Positions 34,785 to 44,200 of a stretch of DNA of 64,000 nt are shown piece by piece. Position 1 is the first letter of the stretch. Every line of letters starts with the position of its first letter. Location: assembly GCF_007860075.1 (NCBI RefSeq), contig NZ_SJPP01000003.1:930001-994000 (forward strand). The letters run 5' to 3'. This DNA is from Symmachiella macrocystis. Its GTDB lineage: Bacteria > Planctomycetota > Planctomycetia > Planctomycetales > Planctomycetaceae. The translations under genes and the position numbers were made by a program. Below the pieces are notes generated by a model. The model made no database searches and was not told the DNA's origin. It worked only from the letters and a program-made list of their open reading frames with translations.

Positions 34785-36185
34785 ATGTTTCGTGGACCGG
34801 TTCGCCGCGCTGTTTGTCTTGCGCTGTCTTGCGCATTGCTGTTTGCCATGGCAGGCCCCGCCGCTGCCCAAATCTCTGGGGGAGATGGGACGGGAACCGG
34901 GACGGGGACTGCCACTGACGGTGCGGCTGCGGGGGTCACCGTCGATGCCGATGGGTTGGTCAAAACAATCATCGTGCCGGGCAACAAAAGGCTCAATAAG
35001 CAACGGCGAGCGGCGATCCGTAAGGAGTTGACCGAAGATCTGACGACGTTTAGCCCACTGCGAAAGGTGTCGCTGGTCCGCCTAGAACAAGCTTGCACCG
35101 AATTTGCCGAAACCCAAAAACACGTTACGCCTGACATGCAATACCTCGCAGGGTTGCAACGCATCGACTATGTCTTCGTGTTTCCCGAATCGCACGACAT
35201 CGTGATTGCCGGGCCGGCAGAGGGGTTTGCCAAGGACGGAGCGGGACGGACTGTGGGACTAACGACCGGACGCCCACCGCTGCGGCTTGACGATCTGATG
35301 GTCGCTCTGCGAGCCGTGAATCGCGGCGAAGACGTCGGTTGCTCGATCGATGCCCGCCCAGAAAACCTAGCCAAGTTCAAGCAGTACCAAGCCGCCCACA
35401 GTGGCGCCGCGAGCGCCGCTGTCGGCAAAAAACGTTTTGCCCAAATGGCGAGAATTCTTGGCAATCAAAAAGTGACGATCTGGGGCGTTCCCCCGGACAG
35501 TCATTTCGCGCGGACCATGGTCGAAGCCGACTACTTTATGAAAAAAATCTCCATCGGGCAGTTGAATCTACGTGTGAGAGGCTTCAAGACGCATCTTTCA
35601 ATGGTCGGGCCGGGCGATGATATGGCCAACCGCTGGTGGTTTGCGCCGTTGTACGAACCGTTCCAGGCCTCCGATGATGGCAATGCTTATAAAATCTCCG
35701 GGCCCCGCGCGCAACTCTTCGCCGAAAACGAAATCGTGACCACTGACGGAAAACGGATCGGCGTGGGATCCAAAGCGGCTAGTACCGATCGCTATGCCAA
35801 CCACTTCACGGAAAAGTTTCCCGAACTGGCCGACGCGGTGCCGGCCTTCGCGGAATTGCAAACGTTGTTCGATCTGCTCACTGTCGCGGCATTGGTCGAA
35901 AAACAAGGATTGGCCGAGCGAATCGGCTGGTCGATGAGCTTGTTTCTTGACGATGAACGGGGCACGGTCGCCAAATGGAATGTCCCCCGCGATGTCCCCA
36001 CATCAGTCGCCTATAAACGGACCCGTGGCCGCATGCTGATCGGTATGGTGGGTGGCGGGGTGATGATCGATCCGCGCCGGACGCTAGGGGCCGTTGCCAT
36101 CGAAGCCGGTGATGAATCACTGATCGAAAAGCAAACCGCCGCCGAAGAAGCGGAAATCCCCGCGGGCCGTTGGTGGTGGGATTGA
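34785..36185 (+). CDS. DUF1598 domain-containing exported protein
   Basis: This 466-residue protein has a signal peptide (LALSCALLFAMAGPAAAQ) and a Gly/Thr-rich linker (GGDGTGTGTGTATDG). It continues with the sequence pattern of DUF1598, a family known essentially from planctomycetes and of unknown function (RRAAIRKELTEDLTTFS, VIAGPAEGFAKDG, TTGRPPLRLDDLMVALRA, GCSIDARPENLAKFKQ). AAAGGAA precedes the ATG at 34785. It lies among other envelope genes. No catalytic residues can be named. Confidence 0.85.
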   Translation: MFRGPVRRAVCLALSCALLFAMAGPAAAQISGGDGTGTGTGTATDGAAAGVTVDADGLVKTIIVPGNKRLNKQRRAAIRKELTEDLTTFSPLRKVSLVRLEQACTEFAETQKHVTPDMQYLAGLQRIDYVFVFPESHDIVIAGPAEGFAKDGAGRTVGLTTGRPPLRLDDLMVALRAVNRGEDVGCSIDARPENLAKFKQYQAAHSGAASAAVGKKRFAQMARILGNQKVTIWGVPPDSHFARTMVEADYFMKKISIGQLNLRVRGFKTHLSMVGPGDDMANRWWFAPLYEPFQASDDGNAYKISGPRAQLFAENEIVTTDGKRIGVGSKAASTDRYANHFTEKFPELADAVPAFAELQTLFDLLTVAALVEKQGLAERIGWSMSLFLDDERGTVAKWNVPRDVPTSVAYKRTRGRMLIGMVGGGVMIDPRRTLGAVAIEAGDESLIEKQTAAEEAEIPAGRWWWD

Positions 36186-36308
36186 TCGGCGGGTGTGACA
36201 TCGCCGCGGACCACGCGCGACAACGGAAGACTGCTCAGCGACTCCGCAACGGAAAATTCGCAACGGTAGCTCACGCGAACTTCGCTTGAATTCGCGGAGC
36301 GGCGAAGC

Positions 36309-36542
36309 TTAGCGGATGACGACTTGAATGCGGTTGTCGATCCGGCTCAGGCCTTCGATGCGGCGGAGCGACTCTTGCGCCATCTGCTTATGGTAATACG
36401 ATCCGACCACGCCGCTGAGTACGACGTCGGAGTCGTTGACCTCATACGACACATTGCGCCCAAAAGCCGAGAGATCACGCTGGATCTGAAAATGGATTTC
36501 GTCGTTTAGTTTGTGAGCGGCGTGGATCTCGTGTGTCGGCAT
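36309..36542 (-). CDS. BON-domain protein
   Basis: This 77-residue protein is essentially a single BON domain: LNDEIHFQIQRDLSAFGR, VSYEVNDSDVVLSGVVGS, then a second helix and IDNRIQVVIR. BON domains occur in periplasmic and membrane-associated proteins and are thought to bind phospholipid or other surfaces. No signal peptide is seen, so this form may be cytoplasmic or exported by another route. It is leftward and solitary, in a gap between two rightward genes. Confidence 0.8.
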   Translation of the reverse strand: MPTHEIHAAHKLNDEIHFQIQRDLSAFGRNVSYEVNDSDVVLSGVVGSYYHKQMAQESLRRIEGLSRIDNRIQVVIR

Positions 36543-37216
36543 AGTGCGGAATTTCTGGGTTGCGAAATTTAGCCGTGAATCGTCGTGCCCGACAGCGGCG
36601 CGCAGTCTTGAACGACGAAACCGTCATGCGGCGTGACGGCCGGTTGGGTGATTTCTTGGAATGTGACGTGTTTTCCATAGCATCGACAATTCCAACGACC
36701 ACCCGAAGAGATTCGCAGGCGCAGCCAGTCGACTTTTGAGAAGAGGACGGAAAATCCGTTAAATGCGTCGCATGCGCTTGTTAGAGACGGTGATCGCGTT
36801 TGAAGATAACTGCCAATTCCTGCCTGCGGTGCGGACTCGGTTCTAAGATGCCGGCCGACGTTAAAACCGGACTGGACAGAACAACCGGAATCGATAGAAT
36901 TCCGCCGCAACACGGGTGCTCCGCACCTAGGTAGCGCCTCGCGCATGCACAGAATGCGAGGCAAACGAGCTTTGCTCACCCACCATTTCACAATTCCATT
37001 CGAATACAGCGGTGGCTTCCCCAGCCGCCGAAAAAACACCGTCCCCACGATGAACTCACTTCCACTGGTTTCAGTACCCGGTTGGTCCGGTAGCGAACCG
37101 ACCTTTCGAGCGGCTCACGGATCACACCACCGAGCGGCTTGAAATAAAACGTCCATATTCCCCAGTTGGGGCGAGAGCTCATCCGGTTTTCGTTCGGAAG
37201 AAAGGACCCCCCGTCC
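36543..37216. other. 674-bp gap without a supported gene
   Basis: Several open frames exist on both strands, but none has a convincing start with a ribosome-binding site. The minus-strand segment just before the BON gene (about 36569-36700) reads in a protein-like way (GKHVTFQEITQPAVTPHDGF) but lacks ATG, GTG or TTG nearby, so I do not call it. Confidence 0.4.
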
Positions 37217-38017
37217 ATGTTTTCGAGACTCACTTCGCTTGGATTGACGCTGTGCGTCTTCTCCGGCTGTCATTCCTGTGGTCCCCGCTGCAATTCCTGC
37301 GGCCCGACTATGGGATATCCGCAAAATCAAATCTATTCGACGCCGCAAATGGTGGTTCCCAACTCCGTGCAACCGGGAGTCCCCTCCGGTGGAGTCCCGG
37401 CAAACGGCGGCAGCAATGCGCCCCCTTACCAACCGCCCGTCACGAGTTCCCCCAGCACCAGCAGCGAAAATCCAGTGCCGGATTACGGTGATCCGCCTAC
37501 GGACGTCGACCCCAATTACAACGTCCCCGCGGAGCCGTTGGGCGCGAATGATCAGTCAGACGATTTCCAATTGAGCAGTAGCCGAACGTCTGAACTTGAA
37601 TTCGAAGATGACGAATTTGTCGAGCCGATCACCGTTCAGCCTGCCTCATCGTTCGGCAATATGGACAAGAACCGCCCCAAAGCAGTCAGTTCGAGCCCCA
37701 ACCCCTACATGTATGACAAAGATACCGACGACTTCAATGGCGATGGCGTTGAGGAAACGTATGAGTGGTTGCGGGGCATAGTGAATTTTGATGCCCAGCG
37801 CCGTGAATGGCAAATCACTTACAATCCCGATCCCACTGACAGAGACGATAAGTATGGCGGGACATTCACACTCTCCAACGACGAGGGCCTCTACAAATTG
37901 GGACTGATCCCCGATGACGTCGTGTTGATCGATGGTCGCGTAGATATCGAAAACGTGAACCATCAAGGCAAACCGACCTACCGCGTCGAAAACGTCAAAC
38001 GTCTCGAACCGGAATGA
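37217..38017 (+). CDS. lipoprotein of unknown function
   Basis: This 266-residue protein has a short signal peptide ending in a lipobox (VFSGC) and a Cys/Gly-rich start (HSCGPRCNSCGP). About 100 residues of Pro/Ser/Asn-rich disordered sequence follow, then a compact C-terminal domain with an EF-hand-like DTDDFNGDGVEETYEWL (a DxDxDG-type loop). It is probably anchored to the outer side of a membrane, with calcium binding possible by the loop pattern. GAAAGGA lies before the ATG at 37217. The next gene begins about 70 bases further on, and a shared transcript is possible. Confidence 0.7.
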   Translation: MFSRLTSLGLTLCVFSGCHSCGPRCNSCGPTMGYPQNQIYSTPQMVVPNSVQPGVPSGGVPANGGSNAPPYQPPVTSSPSTSSENPVPDYGDPPTDVDPNYNVPAEPLGANDQSDDFQLSSSRTSELEFEDDEFVEPITVQPASSFGNMDKNRPKAVSSSPNPYMYDKDTDDFNGDGVEETYEWLRGIVNFDAQRREWQITYNPDPTDRDDKYGGTFTLSNDEGLYKLGLIPDDVVLIDGRVDIENVNHQGKPTYRVENVKRLEPE

Positions 38018-38097
38018 GAAGTTCATTCCGCGTGGTAGTGAAACCGGAATCGTTACAAGTTCGAGTTCGTTGACAAACGAGGGTCTCTGTGGAATCG

Positions 38098-38721
38098 ATG
38101 ATCAGTCAAAATCCTCCAGCGTCCACCTCTGGACAACTTTGGGAGGAACACGTTTCCCACGTTCAAGAAGTTATTAGCAAGTTTTCATTCTGGGTCTTGC
38201 TGTTGCCGGCTGCACTGTGTACCTGGATCGGCACGCAAACCCAAAGCCCCCTCTGGGAATATACGCTCAAGCCGTATCAAGAGACGTATGCACCAGCCGT
38301 ATTGATGTTAGCTGTCGGTTTGGCCACGACCTTGTGGTTTGTGCGCCGCGGATTTTTCTATCGCTGGCTAACGATCCTGAGCGTCTGCCTGTTGTGCCGC
38401 GAGTTCCATTTTTGGGGCACCAGCACAGGAATCTACATCGCGATTCCGCTGGTGATGTGGTACGCCTCGGCGAATTTTGATTCGATGAAGCCCTACGTCA
38501 ATCATCGACTGATCGTCTCGTTGTTCGTGGGCGCGTTCATCACGTATTTCTTCACCATCACCGTCGATCGCGCCGTTTGGAAATTTCTTCCCCATCACTC
38601 CCACTGGCGCAACAATGTGGAAGAAACTCTGGAAACGCTCGGGCACCTGATGATACTTGCAGTGATCATCATCTCCGCCTTCATTCCTCAGGGCAAATCG
38701 TCGACAGATGCCGCGAAGTAA
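38098..38721 (+). CDS. small multi-pass membrane protein
   Basis: This protein of about 207 residues has five or six hydrophobic segments (WVLLLPAALCTWIG, APAVLMLAVGLATTLWF, LTILSVCLLC, IYIAIPLVMWYA, LIVSLFVGAFITYFF, LMILAVIIISAFI). No enzyme or transporter motif is recognised. A His cluster (FLPHHSHW) sits between the last two segments. A GTG at 38089 or the ATG at 38098 may be the start. It follows the lipoprotein gene on the same strand. Confidence 0.65.
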   Translation: MISQNPPASTSGQLWEEHVSHVQEVISKFSFWVLLLPAALCTWIGTQTQSPLWEYTLKPYQETYAPAVLMLAVGLATTLWFVRRGFFYRWLTILSVCLLCREFHFWGTSTGIYIAIPLVMWYASANFDSMKPYVNHRLIVSLFVGAFITYFFTITVDRAVWKFLPHHSHWRNNVEETLETLGHLMILAVIIISAFIPQGKSSTDAAK

Positions 38722-39159
38722 TATCGCCCTCGCACTTGCCCCGCGCCGCTGCAGCTATCTGTAGTCAACTGGCCCGAAGAGCCTCCTGCAGCGCATGAGC
38801 GTCAGCCCTCGTGGCCATAAAAGGGGCGTCTTGCAAATTCTTCCGGAGAGGCAGCAGAGCACCCGCACGGTCCTGCTATCGCTGCTGCGCAGTAATAAAA
38901 GTGGGTCAAACCGCACGAATACTACACCGAAACTGCCTAAAACTCGCGACAGCTGCGAACCACGGAAACTCCGCAAACGGGGCTTTTCACAAGAGTTGCG
39001 CCGTGAGATTCAAAGTTTTAATTGACCAAGCCTGTTCGCCCGGTTAGACTTAGAGTGAACGGATATCACGATTGGCGTTGTCTGACCAAGTCGTCCGTGT
39101 TTCCACCGCAGCTAACAATTGCAAAAAATGAACCCTCAAGGCTGAAGGATTCAATAATC
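38722..39159. other. 438-bp gap without a supported gene
   Basis: I see only short frames with no convincing start or protein-like composition. AAGGA about 11 bases before 39160 belongs to the next gene. Confidence 0.4.
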
Positions 39160-39654
39160 ATGTTATTAGGAGAGCTCGTCCCAATCGGCGGTGGGGACCC
39201 CATTCCGCTTCTAAAGGACAAGCTGCAGGTTGGTCGTCGCCCCAACTGCGACATCGTTCTGCGGTTCCCCAACGTCTCTTCGTATCATTGCGAATTGGAG
39301 TTGATCGAAGGTCATTGGTTGGTCACCGATCTTGATAGTCGCAACGGGACGAAGGTGAACGGCGAACGTGTCACGCGCAGATGGGCTTTCCCCGGCGATC
39401 AAATCGGCTTCGCCAAACATAAGTTCGAGATTTTCTACACAGCCGTGGGCGATGCACCACCGGAAGTCGAGGGTGCGGAAGCCCCGGAAGTCTTCGGTCA
39501 AAGCCTGATGGAAAAAGCCGGCCTCGTCCGCCGCAAACCAAAACGCGCCCCGTTGCCGCCCTCGTCCAAGCCGATCAAAGAAGTCGCCATGGCTGCTTCG
39601 GACAGCGATGAGTCAATCGCATTGGATTGGCTGTCGGATGTTGAAGAAGATTGA
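39160..39654 (+). CDS. small FHA-domain protein
   Basis: This 164-residue protein has one FHA domain (about 1-95) with all core residues: QVGRRPNCDIVL, SSYHCELELI and DSRNGTKVNG. Unlike the larger FHA protein at 30138, it keeps the canonical Asn-Gly. The remaining 70 residues are basic and then acidic (RRKPKRAPLPP, DSDESIALDWL) and probably flexible. It likely binds a phosphothreonine partner in the cytoplasm. The frame is open upstream, but the ATG at 39160 has the only usable ribosome-binding site (AAGGA). A terminator follows. Confidence 0.85.
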   Translation: MLLGELVPIGGGDPIPLLKDKLQVGRRPNCDIVLRFPNVSSYHCELELIEGHWLVTDLDSRNGTKVNGERVTRRWAFPGDQIGFAKHKFEIFYTAVGDAPPEVEGAEAPEVFGQSLMEKAGLVRRKPKRAPLPPSSKPIKEVAMAASDSDESIALDWLSDVEED

Positions 39655-39692
39655 CCACACAGTAATCCGCACCACAATTTACAACAGCTCTC

Positions 39693-39728
39693 CGCAGGCC
39701 AATCCCCCCGATTCGCCTGCGTTTTTTT
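39693..39728 (+). terminator. intrinsic terminator of the small FHA gene
   Basis: CGCAGGC (39693-39699) pairs with GCCTGCG (39715-39721), with a 15-base loop and a run of seven T. It lies 38 bases after the stop codon. Confidence 0.75.
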
Positions 39729-39737
39729 ACCCCGTAG

Positions 39738-39860
39738 GGTGCGTCGCGACGCACCTTTCGATGTAGGACGATAGATAGCCCCAACGTACAGACGGTATCG
39801 ACAGACAACTGTTGTGCGAAAACCCTTACCCCGGCCCGCTCCCAGAGGGAGAGGGGGTAG
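39738..39860. repeat. two palindromic intergenic repeats
   Basis: GGTGCGTCGCGACGCACC (39738-39755) is a perfect 18-base palindrome. A second unit at about 39821-39860 (CCCTTACCCCGGCCCGCTCC, then AGAGGGAGAGGGG) holds a CTCCC/GGGAG stem. Both look like genome-wide intergenic repeats; they fill the space before rsgA. Confidence 0.65.
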
Positions 39861-39913
39861 TCGTTGTTTGATGCTCACTGTAAACATCCCCAGCCAATAG
39901 GACCTCTGCTCAC

Positions 39914-41029
39914 TTGGGTAAACGTAAACAGAAAATTCGAGTTGCCCTGCGTAAAAACCGCCAAAAGAAGCCGCGGCGTCAAAATGATTTTACGCACGAA
40001 GACCTGGAGGATTCTAACCTTGCGCATGGCGAACGTGTTTCCGGCAAAGGGGATCTGACGCGACACCGGACCATCATCGGTGTCGAAGGCGATGAAAACA
40101 CTGGCCTGACGATCGATGTCGATATGAGCCAATGCCGCGCCGGTCGGGTTCTGAGCGTGCATCGTTCCGGATTCATTGTGCAAGCCGATAACGGCGAGCG
40201 CTTCGAATGCGTTGTCCGCAACGTGGTGCGTGCCATTGCCAGCGACCAACGGACCGCCGTGGTTGCCGGCGATCAAGTCATGTTTCAACCCACGGTCAAT
40301 GAACAAGGCGTGATCGAACGGGTCGAACCGCGCACGAGCACACTCTCGCGAGAAGTCCGCGGCCAGGAACATGTTCTCGTCGCAAACGTTGATCAAGTCT
40401 TGATCGTCGCCTCCTCAGCCGACCCGCCGCTCAAACCGAGCCTACTGGACCGGTATCTGGTGAGCGCGGCGGTGGGAGACATCGCGCCGCTAATTTGTAT
40501 CAATAAAGCCGACTTGTCGAATCTTGCGGCGCTGCAACCGATCATCGGCCTGTATAGCCAACTCGGCTATACAGTTGTGACGACTTCTACTGTGTCGGGC
40601 TACGGTATCCCCCGCTTGCGTGAACTATTACGCAATCGTGAAACGGTCCTCACCGGGCAAAGCGGCGTGGGAAAATCGTCGTTGCTCAATGCGCTGCAAC
40701 CCGGCCTCAAACTGCGCACGGGTGAAGTCAGCGGCGATAGCCGCAAGGGAAAACACACCACGACCTCGGCAAATCTGCTGGAGTTGAATTTTGGAGGTTG
40801 GGTGGTCGATACACCGGGCGTCCGTCAATTCGGGTTGTGGGATACGTTTCCCGAAGAGGTGGAAGGCTACTTCGTGGAATTCCACCCGTTCGTCCGTGAC
40901 TGCCGTTATCCCGATTGCACGCACACTCACGAAACGGACTGCGGAATCAAACAGGCCGTGGCGCGCGGCTTAATCTCCGAGTGCCGATTCGAAAGTTACC
41001 AACGCATCACCGCCGGCGATTTGGTGTGA
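39914..41029 (+). CDS. rsgA: ribosome small-subunit-dependent GTPase A
   Basis: This 371-residue circularly permuted GTPase helps late 30S subunit maturation. A very basic N-terminal tail (GKRKQKIRVALRKNRQKK) is followed by an OB fold. The permuted G motifs appear in the order G4 NKAD (about 196), G1 GQSGVGKSS (about 248) and G3 DTPGVRQ (about 298). The C-terminal zinc knuckle is CRYPDCTHTHETDC. The start is a TTG at 39914 with AGGA upstream; a later start would delete the conserved basic tail. Identity is firm. Confidence 0.95.
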   Translation: MGKRKQKIRVALRKNRQKKPRRQNDFTHEDLEDSNLAHGERVSGKGDLTRHRTIIGVEGDENTGLTIDVDMSQCRAGRVLSVHRSGFIVQADNGERFECVVRNVVRAIASDQRTAVVAGDQVMFQPTVNEQGVIERVEPRTSTLSREVRGQEHVLVANVDQVLIVASSADPPLKPSLLDRYLVSAAVGDIAPLICINKADLSNLAALQPIIGLYSQLGYTVVTTSTVSGYGIPRLRELLRNRETVLTGQSGVGKSSLLNALQPGLKLRTGEVSGDSRKGKHTTTSANLLELNFGGWVVDTPGVRQFGLWDTFPEEVEGYFVEFHPFVRDCRYPDCTHTHETDCGIKQAVARGLISECRFESYQRITAGDLV

Positions 41030-41285
41030 CCGTTCACAGTCCGCTGGTAAAAACCGTAGAAACCGCGTGCTCGGCATCCTCTGAAAACCGGACGCTCCCG
41101 GCGCAATGCTCCTGTTGACCACGGGGAGACACATCGGTTTTTGATTTTTGAGTTTCGCGAGTCGGGTCGCTTTATCCCCTCTGCCAAAGTCGCTTATAAT
41201 AAGCCGCAGCGCGCGGTTCGCTCGTTACTGCGGCGCATAAACTCCGCGATATGGCCCCACCTGAAATTTGAGGATACTGTCCATC

Positions 41286-44200
41286 ATGAAGTTGATCCTA
41301 CGTCTGGTATTGTCGCTCGCCGTCTGTGGCGGAACGGCATTGATTGCGGAAACGTGCTCCGCTGCTGAACAAGGTGCCCCCGAATGGATTTGGACCGCAG
41401 GCGACTTGACCAGCGCCAAGACCGCGTACTTTCGTCAGGAGATCAAACTCTCCTCGCCGACAGACGTCACGATCGACATCACCGCCGATAACTCTTACGA
41501 GTTGTACGTCAACGGCGACCTCGTGGGCAGTGGTGATAATTGGCAATACGTCAAACAGTTCAACATCACCAAACGCGTCCAACGCGGCAAAAATGTGATT
41601 GCCGTTAAGGCAACCAATGCCTCAGAAGGCTCCGCCGGATTGTTGGTGCGGGTGCTCGTCGAACAGGGTGGCGGCGGTGATGTGATTTTCGTTTCAAACG
41701 GGACCTGGAAATCCACCGACGAACCGCAATCCAACACGGCGTGGACGGCTCTGAACTACAACGCCGCCAACTGGAAACCAGTGCACGTCCTGGGAGCCTA
41801 CCCCGATGCGGAACCGTGGAAGACTGTCACATGGGCCTCGAAACTCAAAGATCGTTTTCTAGCGGCTGAAGGATTCAAGATCGAAAAAGTCGCCGGACCG
41901 GATGTGACCGGGACGCTGATCAACATGTGCTTCGATGGAAAAGGCCGCATCATCGCCAGCCAGGAACGCGGACCGTTGTTGATGATGATCGACTCCAACG
42001 GCGACGGCGAAATGGACAAGACACAGGTCGTTAGCGATGACATCAAAAACTGCCAAGGTGTCTTCGCTTTCGATGACACATTGTTGTGTGCCGGCGAAGG
42101 CCCCGATGGCGTCGCTTTGTATCGCCTGAGCGATCCCGACAGTGACGGCAAATACAAAACAACCGAAACCGTTCAAATCTATGACGCAAAAATCGCCGAC
42201 CACGGACCGCACGCCATTCTGCTCGGTCCGGATGGATTCCTCTACAACGTGATGGGCAATCACGCCAATATTAAGGGCGACGTCAATCCCGATAGTCCGC
42301 ACCGCGATTATTACGAAGGGGACTTGCTCCCGAAATACGAAGACGCACGCGGCCACGCGCGGGGTAAAAAAGCGCCGGCCGGACTTGTCTATCGACTCAA
42401 CCAAGACGGGACTGATTGGAATTTGGTCGCTGGCGGATTTCGCAATGAATTCGACATGGCCTTCAATGAAGAGGGTGAACTGTTCACTTTCGATAGCGAC
42501 ATGGAATGGGACGTGGGCCTGCCTTGGTACCGACCGGTTCGCATCAACCACGTTGTCCCGGGTGGCGAATTCGGCTGGCGAAGCGGTGCGTCGAAATGGC
42601 CCGACTATTACTTCGACAGCCTGCCCTCGACCGTCGACATCGGCCGCGGTTCTCCCACGGGCGTTTGCTTCTATCACAACGACACCTTCCCCGAAAAATA
42701 CCGTGACGCATTCTTCGTCGCCGACTGGTCGCAAGGAAAGATCCTAGCGATCCACCACAAAAAAGATGGCTCGACCTACAAGGGTGAGGTCGAAGAGTTC
42801 GTGACCGGAAATCCGCTGAACGTCTCCGACATCGTTCCCGGTCCTGATGGCGATTTGTATTTCTGCCTCGGGGGACGGGGGACCGAAGGTGGGATTTATC
42901 GCGTGACTCCCGAAAATCCGGGAACCGCGCGTCAGCCAAAATCGAATTCTCCCGTGGAACGCGCCTTGGCACTTCCGCAACCCTCATCCGCTTGGACTCG
43001 CGCCCAAGTCAAAAAACTCGAAGAGGACTCGGGATCGAACTGGCGGTCTGACCTGACCAAAGTCGCCGCTGATCCCAAACGCACTGTGGCGGACCGTCGC
43101 CGCGCTGTGGGCATCCTGCAACAATTCTCCGACGGCCCACCGCGACGCCTGTTGGCCGCATTGGCAAGCGACGACAAACCGCAAATGCGAGCACTCGCGC
43201 TAACGTTGCTTGCCATTCACATCGACGACGAAGCCGAACAGATCATTATCCAGGCGCTGGGCGATTCCGATCCGGTCGTCCGCCGCCGCGCCTGTGAAGC
43301 GTTGATTCGTGCCAACAAGACCGCTCCGGTGGAAGTCGTGTTGCCCATGCTGGCTGAGCAAGATCGCTTTGCTCGATACGCCGCGCGGGAATTGCTGCAG
43401 CGTCTCCCGGCCGAGCAATGGGCCGATGCAGTACTGACCGCGGACGATCCACGCATCGCCGCCGCCGGAATGTTGGCGTTGGTCATCAATTCTCCCACAG
43501 CGGAACAAAACGAAGCGATTCTGAAACGCTCCGTCGCGCTGCTACGATCGGACTTGCCTCCCGCCGATGCGCTGGATGTGTTCCGCGTCGCCGAATTGGC
43601 ACTGCAAAACGAAGGGACGACAGAGGCCTCGCGTTCCAACCTGTCCCATGCAGCGCTGCAACTGTTCCCTTCGACCGACAACAATTTGAACCGCGAATTG
43701 GCTCGTGTTCTGGCGTATCTTCAAGAGTCGCGGGCGATCGACAAACTGATTACCTACTTGCAAAACTCTAAGGATCCGGCTGATCAAATCCATGCCGTCT
43801 ATTGCCTGCGTTTCATTACCCAAGGTTGGAAATGGGAACAACAAGCGGTCCTGTTTGAAGCCCTCGACCGTCTGGCCCGCCTAGAAGGGGGAGCCAGTTT
43901 CCGTGGCTATCTGGAAAATATGACGCGCGATTATCTCGCGACGCAAAAAGACCCGACCCGTGTGAATTTGCTAGCACACGCAGCGGAATTCCCCATGCCC
44001 ACGCGGTTGATGCTCGAAGCTCTCTCCGCCGAACAGGCGACCACTTTCAGCAACGATTTGATCAAACTGGATCAACAACTCGCCGACGCGGAAATTGCCG
44101 CTGATGCTCAAGCGCAAATCGCGTCGGCCATTGTCGATGCCTTAGGCCGCAGCAAAGCGCCGGAAACTAAGGATTTTCTTCGCAAGTTATTCGAACAACA

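Noticed and set aside
36569-36702. Possible short minus-strand gene before the BON gene
   Set aside because: The translation looks somewhat protein-like, but no ATG, GTG or TTG is available nearby and no ribosome-binding site is seen.
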